Of a DNA stretch of 64,000 nucleotides, positions 58,475-64,000 are shown one piece after another. A model generated the notes under the pieces. That model was not told the DNA's origin and searched no databases. It saw only the letters and a program-made list of their open reading frames with translations. The stretch's first letter is position 1. Every line of letters starts with the position of its first letter. Source of the stretch: Bog-532 sp963833835 (GTDB lineage Bacteria > Actinomycetota > Actinomycetes > Streptosporangiales > Streptosporangiaceae); assembly GCA_963833835.1 (NCBI GenBank), contig CAWHZI010000007.1, positions 62,001-126,000 of the forward strand, in the 5' to 3' direction. Position numbers and translations under genes: made by a program.

Positions 58475-60879
58475 GCTCTACCAGCATCCAGAAAGTGGAA
58501 CGCAGTGTCGGCCCGCAATCCGACCCGCAGGCTCTCCACACTCGCGACTTCGGCGAGCTCGATGTTTCCCAGGCCGACATCGGGACCGAGATGCCGGATC
58601 AGCCACAGTTGCTGGGCCTTGCGGGGGGCTTCGAAGATGACCGTGCCCGCTTCCAGGCATGAGGTCACAGCTTCGGCCAGCGCCTCGCGGATGGAACCGT
58701 CGGCGCGGTAGAGACCGACCGTGCCCGACTCGCGTCCTTCGGCAATGACCCAGGTCGCGCCGGCCGCCAGGTCGTCGCCCATTTCCGACACCCAGTCACT
58801 CGGGTCGGCTACGGTGCCCCCGTCCTTGCTTCCGGTCTCGGCCAGCACCACGAAGTCCGCCGAAAGCTCCTCGACGAGCCGATGTTTTTCGTCACGGCGC
58901 AGCAGGCCCAACCCATTGGATACCTCGACGGCCTCGATACCGCATGTCAGAGCCCAGTCTCTGAACTGGGGGATTCGCTGCTGCTGAGCCGCGATCTCCA
59001 ATAGCGTCCCGCCGGTGACCATCTGCACGCCATGCTGGCGGCACAGGGCCACCCGTTCGGTCAGCCGCGGGTCGAGATACGCAAGGCCCCAGCCGATCTT
59101 GACCAAGTCGACCGAGGCGCTCACCTGACCGAGGTAGGCGTCCAGCAGCGGGATCGGGGACGCCTTGTCCAGGACATGAGTAACCCCGGTGCGGCGGGGC
59201 TTGACCGAGCGGGGTGGCACCGGCAGGAAGGTGGGCAGCTGCGTCATCGGGCCAGCTCCCGCGAGAGCCGGGCGGCCCGCGAGGTAGAGACGCAAGGCGA
59301 GTTCTATGTCGAAACGCTTATCCGGGTCGTCGAGCCGGTCGCCGAGCAGTTCACGCAGGACTCGCATCCGGTATTTGACGGAGGACCCGTGCAGGTGCAG
59401 AAGTTCGCCGGCACAGCGCGGGCTTCCCCCGGTCTGCAGGTAGGCGAACAACGTGTCAATCAGCTGACCGCCGAAACGGCCGTCAGCGATGAGGTCCCCC
59501 AGCACGCGCTGCACATACGGCACGACCTGCGCACCGGGCACGGCGCTCAAGATCCCGCTCAGCGGGCCGATCTGATCGACAATGGCCACCCGCGGCAGGT
59601 CGAAGTAACCCGCGGCGTCGCGCTGGAGCCAGGCGATGCGCTCGATCCGGTCGCGGTTCTCCTTCGCGTCCTGGGCGCATGCAGACGGCTCGCTGACTAC
59701 GACGCGCAGCGTCCCGGCACGGTCGAGGTCGTCGAGCAGACTCTGCCAGCCCTGCCGGTGGGCCTCGGCAACGCTGTCGCCGTCGTCGGAGTAGGCGCCG
59801 AGCACAGCATCTCCGTGCGTGACCAGGCTCAGCCCGGTCAGCACCGGTACCCCAGCCGCCGCCCGCCGTAGTCGGCTGGCTTCCCAGGAACCGAGCGGGC
59901 CCTCGACCGAGGAGATCAGCGCGATCCGCCGGGAGCGGGTGCGTGATTCCGGGAACGGCTCGGCCAGCCCACGTTCGACAAAACAGCTCAGCACCGAGAT
60001 GCGGTTCTCCAGCGCCCTGAGTTCCGCGTCGCCGGCGAGCAGGCGAAGCAGGGCCACAGCCAGGTCGGGCAGACCGACGGTTAGCGCCATCTCCTCGGTT
60101 GCCGCGAGGACCAGTGTGCCCCGGGCACCTGTCGCGTCGCGCAGTTCCAGCTCGCAGGCCCCGGGCGGGCAAGTTGTCCCGCCGGCGCTGGCGACAACCG
60201 CCCCGGTGTGATCGTGCAGGACCACGGGGCCGCCGGTGAGACTGGCCGCCGCCTGGGCAAACGCCTGCGGATCGGGCACCACCACGGCACGGATCAGATT
60301 CTGGCGTGCCGTTTCGCGAGAACGTTCTTCATCGGCATCGGCCTCACACACGCAGCGCGTGAAAGCGGCCAGCAGAATCGGGTACTCCGCCTCCACACCG
60401 GTGGACCCGGCCGGGCAGATCATCGTCCACGCGCCCCTGACCGACCGCACGAGCGGAACTTCACCTCGCCAGGCTGGCCAGGCGTGCCCCTGGGCATCGT
60501 CGGCCAGGCCGGGCGGCGAGCATTGGATCGTCACCGGTACTCCGGCCGTCTGCCGGATCACCTCACCGACCAGGGCACTGGCCAGCGCCGGATCGGCCAG
60601 CTGCGCGAGGACAGTGCTGAACACCCGCGACAGCCACGCCGTCTCCGGTTCCCGGGCCGCGCGTGAACGCAGCCGGGACACTTCGCGATCCCGCTGCTCC
60701 ACGAGTACGGTGCGGGCGGCGAGCACACGCTTGACGACCTCATGCACATCTCGTGCCGGGCAGCTGTCGCCGGCTTCCGCCGTGCTGGCCGTCTCCGGGC
60801 CGATTGTCACGGTGAGCCGGCGCGTGTCCAGGGACCCCACCGCCGCTGAGTCAGGTCTGACCGCAAGTCCGACAGTCAC
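58471..60879 (-). CDS. PucR-type regulator fused to phosphosulfolactate synthase (ComA/XcbB1-like)
   Basis: An 802-aa protein. The C-terminal 258 residues (from Met545, ATG at 59247) are a full-length ComA: GVTHVLDKASP, DLVKIGWGLAY, MVTGGTLLEIA, GIEAVEVSNG, WVIAEGRESGTVGLY, TVIFEAPRKAQQ and VGLGNIELAEV match the archaeal enzyme, which joins sulfite to phosphoenolpyruvate. Residues 1 to about 535 are a PucR/CdaR-like regulator ending in the HTH_30 type LLHLHGSSVKYRMRVLRELL. The GTG at 60879 has GGGAGG 5 nt upstream; GTG 60993 would add 38 residues. The internal ATG has its own GGGAG, so ComA might also be made alone. Confidence 0.85.
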   Translation of the reverse strand: MTVGLAVRPDSAAVGSLDTRRLTVTIGPETASTAEAGDSCPARDVHEVVKRVLAARTVLVEQRDREVSRLRSRAAREPETAWLSRVFSTVLAQLADPALASALVGEVIRQTAGVPVTIQCSPPGLADDAQGHAWPAWRGEVPLVRSVRGAWTMICPAGSTGVEAEYPILLAAFTRCVCEADADEERSRETARQNLIRAVVVPDPQAFAQAAASLTGGPVVLHDHTGAVVASAGGTTCPPGACELELRDATGARGTLVLAATEEMALTVGLPDLAVALLRLLAGDAELRALENRISVLSCFVERGLAEPFPESRTRSRRIALISSVEGPLGSWEASRLRRAAAGVPVLTGLSLVTHGDAVLGAYSDDGDSVAEAHRQGWQSLLDDLDRAGTLRVVVSEPSACAQDAKENRDRIERIAWLQRDAAGYFDLPRVAIVDQIGPLSGILSAVPGAQVVPYVQRVLGDLIADGRFGGQLIDTLFAYLQTGGSPRCAGELLHLHGSSVKYRMRVLRELLGDRLDDPDKRFDIELALRLYLAGRPALAGAGPMTQLPTFLPVPPRSVKPRRTGVTHVLDKASPIPLLDAYLGQVSASVDLVKIGWGLAYLDPRLTERVALCRQHGVQMVTGGTLLEIAAQQQRIPQFRDWALTCGIEAVEVSNGLGLLRRDEKHRLVEELSADFVVLAETGSKDGGTVADPSDWVSEMGDDLAAGATWVIAEGRESGTVGLYRADGSIREALAEAVTSCLEAGTVIFEAPRKAQQLWLIRHLGPDVGLGNIELAEVASVESLRVGLRADTAFHFLDAGRA

Positions 60880-61037
60880 CAGTGCCTCCCATCGGCAGGG
60901 CGGCACCGGCGCCGCCCCTGCCTCTGTGACGATAAGTCGCGGCGACCAGGCAAAACCGTTCGGATTTGGCACACTGTCGCCGCCGTCCGGCACAGTCGGT
61001 CAGCGCGGCACGGGTCTGCCGTCCACACCCAGCGGAC
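60880..61037. promoter_or_regulatory. Upstream region of the CoM operon
   Basis: 158 bp between the AcoR/MimR-like regulator stop and the PucR-ComA start. It contains a half-site TGTGCCA (60967-60973, minus strand) also found in the palindrome before the regulator gene. The operon promoter is expected here. Confidence 0.4.
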
Positions 61038-62780
61038 TCAGAGGAGAGTGCGGTTCGAGTCCAGCCCGAACACTGCGATCCGCCGGTAGAACGTCGAGCG
61101 GGACAGACCCAGGCTGGCCGCGGCCCTGGCCCGGTTGCCGCCGGTCTCCCGCAGGGCTTCGACAATGGCCTGGCGTTCGATCACCTCGAGGCGGGTGAAC
61201 CGGCGTCGGCCACGGGTACTGGCGGCCACCTCGTCGGGGAGATGCTCGATTCCGATGGGCGTCCCACCGGAGCGTCGCGCGGCCTCGTGGACGACCTGCT
61301 GGAGCTGCGGGAAGTTGCCCGGCCAGGGAAAGCTGACGAGCGCGGCCATAGCGCGATGCCCGATGACGGTGCGGTAACTGCCCGTTCGGAGAACGCCGTG
61401 CACCAGGTCCGGCAGCTCCTCTCGCCGCTGCCGCAGCGGGCGCAGCGAGACCACAGCGTCGCTGAACCGGCCCTGCAGGGCGGGCCGTTCGGCACCGCGA
61501 TCAACACTGCGGGTCACGATCAGGAGAGGGCGGTTACCGGGCTGGAGATCGATCAGATCGGCCAGACCCTGGGTGAGGGCGTCATCGAGAACTTCGACGT
61601 TGCGGATGACGACGGTGCCCCGTGGATCAGCAAGGCGGGCGCGCAGGCTGCGGAGCCAGGGGCCGGCGCCTTCGGCGGCGGCCAGGCCGGACGGCAGCAC
61701 CGTGAGAGGCTCATCGGGGCAGGTAAGCTCGTGGATGCGCCGGGCGCGGGTCAGCTTGCCGGTTCCGGTCTCGCCCAGCAGGCAGATCCGGCCGCGGGCA
61801 GCCAGTCTCACGGCCTCCGCAAGGTCTCCGTCGTTGCAGGGGCGGGAGACCTGTCGTGCAGGCGTCGGGCGCGGTGACGTCACCCGGGCGAACTCGATGA
61901 TCGTGCCGGCCAGCATCGAGCCGATCTCGACATTCGTCCAGCGTGCGTCGATGGCGGCTCCGCTGGCGAGCACCAGAGTCGGCGTGGGCCCGTCCGGCCG
62001 TGCCACCTGCTCCCAGAGCAGGGGCTGATCGCGAGCGTCCAGCAGTTCGGCGGCGGCGGCGTTCGTGACCATGTAGTGCTCACTCAGCCCCACCAGGGCC
62101 GCCGGCGTTTCCCGTGAGCGCGCGAGAAACTCCTCGAAGACGATCCGCTCCCGGGCCGACGAACGCGCCGATAGTTCCTGCTCGATCTGCCTGCTGAGAT
62201 CGCGCGCGGTCGGGATCAGCAGCCCCGTCGCCTCGGCGGTCGGGCACGCCAGGTCGAGCACACCCACGATTTGCCGGGTCAGCGGATTGCGGATGGGAGC
62301 GCCCGCGCAGACCAGTCCTTGCAGTGGCTCAGTGTAGTGTTCCGCACCGAAGATCGTCACCGGCCGCAGCTCTTCGAGTACGGTACCGACCCCATTCGTG
62401 CCGGCGAGATCCTCAGCCAGGACGAAACCCTTGTCGATGGAGAGCCGGGCCAGCCTTCGCAGGGCCGACCGGTCACCCGCCCAGCGGCCGACGACCCGCG
62501 CGCTGGCGTCGGCCAGCACGATGCTGACCCGGGTGTCGGCGAGCTGCTCGGCGAACCGGTCGAGGATGGGGGCGGCCGCGCGCACGAGGCGGTCGGCCGC
62601 CCCGTCGACCTCACGGTAGGGCACCTCCACCCGGTCCATCGGGGCCGCCGCCAGCCTGCTGCGGGTCCACGACAGCCGGATGGTGTCACGCAGCAGGCCA
62701 GCGGGCAGCTCGGCGCCTTCGTGAAGGGCACGCCGGGCCGACTGCAACGCGCCCGCCTGCGGGCCGCCCGCCAATTCCAT
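61038..62780 (-). CDS. AcoR/MimR-like regulator with degenerate AAA+ domain
   Basis: A 580-aa protein built like the GAF-AAA+-Fis activators of acetoin and propane/alkane genes: an N-terminal SWTRSRLAAAPMDRVEVPYRE, a GAF-like domain (VLAEDLAGTNGVGTVLEELR), an AAA+ region with Walker A GETGTGK, and a C-terminal Fis HTH (GNRARAAASLGLSRSTFYRRI). The GAFTGA loop that contacts sigma-54 is missing and Walker B reads VVIRNVEVLDD rather than a DE motif, so it probably works without sigma-54. The start is taken as ATG 62780; GTG 62819 is an alternative that adds 13 residues. It presumably controls the CoM operon, itself, or the SDR genes. Confidence 0.82.
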   Translation of the reverse strand: MELAGGPQAGALQSARRALHEGAELPAGLLRDTIRLSWTRSRLAAAPMDRVEVPYREVDGAADRLVRAAAPILDRFAEQLADTRVSIVLADASARVVGRWAGDRSALRRLARLSIDKGFVLAEDLAGTNGVGTVLEELRPVTIFGAEHYTEPLQGLVCAGAPIRNPLTRQIVGVLDLACPTAEATGLLIPTARDLSRQIEQELSARSSARERIVFEEFLARSRETPAALVGLSEHYMVTNAAAAELLDARDQPLLWEQVARPDGPTPTLVLASGAAIDARWTNVEIGSMLAGTIIEFARVTSPRPTPARQVSRPCNDGDLAEAVRLAARGRICLLGETGTGKLTRARRIHELTCPDEPLTVLPSGLAAAEGAGPWLRSLRARLADPRGTVVIRNVEVLDDALTQGLADLIDLQPGNRPLLIVTRSVDRGAERPALQGRFSDAVVSLRPLRQRREELPDLVHGVLRTGSYRTVIGHRAMAALVSFPWPGNFPQLQQVVHEAARRSGGTPIGIEHLPDEVAASTRGRRRFTRLEVIERQAIVEALRETGGNRARAAASLGLSRSTFYRRIAVFGLDSNRTLL

Positions 62781-62819
62781 GTCGCCCCACCCGGAGTTCG
62801 TCGTCGCTGACGACACCAC

Positions 62820-62861
62820 TGTGCCAGTACGTTACGAACGTAACTGTGCCAGTCTGGCACA
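62820..62861. promoter_or_regulatory. Compound palindromic operator region
   Basis: Three elements in 42 bp: TGTGCCAGTAC (62820-62830), the inverted repeat GTTACG-AA-CGTAAC (62831-62844), and the perfect 17-bp palindrome TGTGCCAG-T-CTGGCACA (62845-62861). It lies just before the regulator gene; autoregulation is likely. Confidence 0.6.
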
Positions 62862-62881
62862 CCCGGGCCCGTTCCCCGAGG

Positions 62882-62924
62882 GCGCTGATCTGGGTCAGGC
62901 CGCGTTGTTGGCGTTCCAAGCCGG
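62882..62924. repeat. Copy of the SDR gene 3' end (right-flank repeat)
   Basis: 43 bp matching 63662-63703 with one substitution and one inserted base, including codons for the WNANNAA terminus and the stop. It is non-coding here; evidence of a duplication or recombination around the transporter gene. Confidence 0.8.
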
Positions 62925-62962
62925 ACGGGTGGATGTTGCGGCCCGGCCCGCTGCTCGATTGC

Positions 62963-63628
62963 CTACGCGAGCGGCTCGCCCAGTGGTGGCCACGGCTTTA
63001 GGCCCACCGCTGCTGTGTGGGTATTGAGCCACAGCCAGGCGAGACAGAAGGCAACGGTCAGGAAATCGCCGCCAGCGGCCTGCTCGAGTGTCGCAGACGA
63101 TGCGAGCAGGCCCGCGGAAGCCAGCCCGATGGCTATGACGACCAGCGCGATCGTGATGGTGTAAATGACCGGCAGCTTTACTGATGGCACGAGGAGAAGC
63201 GCGAACCAGCATCCGAAAGCGATGAAGAAGATCGCCTCCGCCGAGGGTACAGCGGCGGGCGGGATCGCGAACCAGTTGTTATCCAACCCCGCAACGAGCA
63301 CGCCGAAGCTGAGGAACAGCCCGGCGACAGTCCCGAAGATGCCGGTGAGTACTGACTCGCCTCGCAGCACTCCCCACCCGGCCGTGATAAGTAGAAGCAG
63401 CCCGGTGGTGAACACGGCGACCGGGACGAGCACTCCGGTGGCTGCTACCGGGAACACCCCGACGAATGTCATGCCCAGGACAAGCGCCCCGATCAAGAAG
63501 ACCGACAGGCCCAGCGCGAGGGGGTCACCGCCCGCCCCAATAAGTACGTCCGGTGGATTGGGAACCGCCGCCGTATCGGGCACACCCGCGGCCGCAGCGG
63601 AATCGTTGCCCGTCTGTGTGGTACTCAT
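62963..63628 (-). CDS. Acetate uptake transporter family (AceTr; GPR1/FUN34/SatP-like) membrane protein
   Basis: A 221-aa protein with six hydrophobic segments after a 35-residue hydrophilic N-terminus. The family motif NPAPLGL appears in altered form as GDPLALGLSVF at 34-44. Other typical pieces are FIAFGCWFALLLVPSVKLP and LTVAFCLAWLWLNT. Relatives move acetate or other small monocarboxylates, or ammonia. It starts 47 bp after the SDR gene on the same strand and is flanked by a 42-bp direct repeat of the SDR 3' end. The substrate here is unknown; a short carboxylate made by the pathway is plausible. Confidence 0.75.
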   Translation of the reverse strand: MSTTQTGNDSAAAAGVPDTAAVPNPPDVLIGAGGDPLALGLSVFLIGALVLGMTFVGVFPVAATGVLVPVAVFTTGLLLLITAGWGVLRGESVLTGIFGTVAGLFLSFGVLVAGLDNNWFAIPPAAVPSAEAIFFIAFGCWFALLLVPSVKLPVIYTITIALVVIAIGLASAGLLASSATLEQAAGGDFLTVAFCLAWLWLNTHTAAVGLKPWPPLGEPLA

Positions 63629-63661
63629 TCTAACTAACCATCCCTTCGTGACTTGGGAAAT

Positions 63662-63703
63662 GCGCTGACCTGGGTCAGGCCGCGTTGTTGGCGTTCCAGC
63701 CGG
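63662..63703. repeat. SDR gene 3' end, original copy of a direct repeat
   Basis: The 42 bp covering the last codons and stop of the SDR gene; repeated at 62882-62924 on the far side of the transporter gene. Confidence 0.8.
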
Positions 63704-64000
63704 CGGCGATGGTCAAGGTTTCGCCGGTGATGTACCGCCCCGACTCGGCGGCCAGGTACAGCATGCCCTCGGAGATGTCCTGGACCTGTACCCACGGGAT
63801 GGGAAGGGCGTTGAGCGCGGTGAACCCCGGGACGACGTCGTCGCGCGTCGGATTCTGCACGTCCGGTGCGAACAGGGAGTACATCGCGGGATTCTGGATC
63901 ATCTGGGTGTCGACGTTGGTGGGGCACACCGCGTTCACGGTGATGCCGTACTGCCCGAACTCCAGCGCGGCCGACTTGACCAGGCCGATGACGCCCCACT
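63675..64000 (-). CDS. Mycofactocin-type short-chain dehydrogenase, 5' part outside window
   Basis: The last 107 residues are visible. GLVKSAALEFGQYGITVNAV is the typical helix after the YxxxK site. CPTNVDTQMIQN, YSLFAPDVQNPTRDD, ALPIPWVQVQDISEGMLYLA and GRYITGETLTIAAG strongly resemble the mycofactocin-coupled SDR subfamily, in which nicotinamide stays bound and mycofactocin removes electrons. The catalytic Tyr/Lys and the Rossmann motif lie beyond the edge. Alcohols or hydroxyalkyl intermediates are normal substrates. Confidence 0.82.
   Translation of the reverse strand, partial: WGVIGLVKSAALEFGQYGITVNAVCPTNVDTQMIQNPAMYSLFAPDVQNPTRDDVVPGFTALNALPIPWVQVQDISEGMLYLAAESGRYITGETLTIAAGWNANNAA

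Noticed and set aside
60880..61037. A sigma-54 (-24/-12) promoter before the CoM operon, suggested by TGGCAC
   Set aside because: The TGGCAC is on the wrong strand for the operon and lacks a correctly spaced TTGC element; the adjacent regulator also lacks GAFTGA.

Overview
The window is chromosomal DNA of a high-GC actinomycete. The evidence is strong G/C third-position bias, frequent GTG starts, tightly overlapping stop/start junctions (ATGA, GTGA), DUF2637 genes of the kind carried by actinomycete integrative elements, and mycofactocin-linked genes. I cannot name the genus. No rRNA gene, complete tRNA gene or CRISPR array is visible.

Region 1 (1-19.7 kb) is catabolic. A minus-strand operon (5728 to the left edge) carries an extradiol-type dioxygenase, an aldehyde dehydrogenase, a fumarylacetoacetate-hydrolase-fold protein, a VOC protein, an alpha/beta hydrolase, a HbpS/GlcG protein and a truncated MetE-like protein. 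It reads as a ring-cleavage (meta-type) pathway. A second minus-strand operon (11326-5889) has a carboxymuconolactone-decarboxylase-like protein, a ribose-type ABC importer (permease, lipoprotein, double ATPase) and a LysR regulator. After a plus-strand cupin, a third minus-strand operon (18322-11925) holds an aldehyde dehydrogenase, an L-2-hydroxyglutarate-oxidase-like flavoenzyme, an amidohydrolase, a ThDP enzyme and an Ldh2-type dehydrogenase. Two plus-strand genes, a quinol-monooxygenase-like protein and a siderophore-interacting flavoprotein, close the region.

Region 2 (about 19.75-48.3 kb) looks like a genomic island. It is bracketed by two direct copies, about 0.95 kb each and exactly 27,130 bp apart, of a module made of a DUF2637 membrane gene, a small gene and a tRNA- or tmRNA-like 3' end flanked by arm-type repeats. 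Its cargo is conflict- and toxin-like: a 1,226-aa secreted protein next to a 1,783-aa secreted YD-repeat/RHS protein with an unusual acidic tail; an IS630 insertion; a heterodimeric ABC exporter with one degenerate ATP site; a four-gene operon containing a protein resembling the XaxA/YaxA alpha-pore-forming toxin subunit; an SRPBCC protein; and two convergent HTH/NB-ARC/TPR regulators, one frameshifted.

Region 3 (48.4-64 kb) appears to hold a bacterial coenzyme M (CoM) biosynthesis operon. A ComA-type phosphosulfolactate synthase is fused to a PucR-type regulator. Two aspartase/fumarase-superfamily lyases follow, one fused to a PLP-dependent desulfhydrase/ACC-deaminase-like enzyme, together with an unknown 299-aa protein. 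This is the gene set known from Xanthobacter CoM synthesis (XcbB1, C1, D1, E1), rearranged into fusions. The same run of coupled genes continues with a haloalkane-dehalogenase-like hydrolase, a MftM-like methyltransferase and LutABC. Upstream lie an AcoR/MimR-like regulator with a degenerate AAA+ domain, an acetate-transporter-family protein and the end of a mycofactocin-type SDR. Together they suggest CoM-dependent metabolism of an alkene, epoxide or haloalkene. No oxygenase or complete epoxide:CoM transferase is in the window, although the truncated gene at the left edge belongs to the same MetE-like fold family as that transferase.
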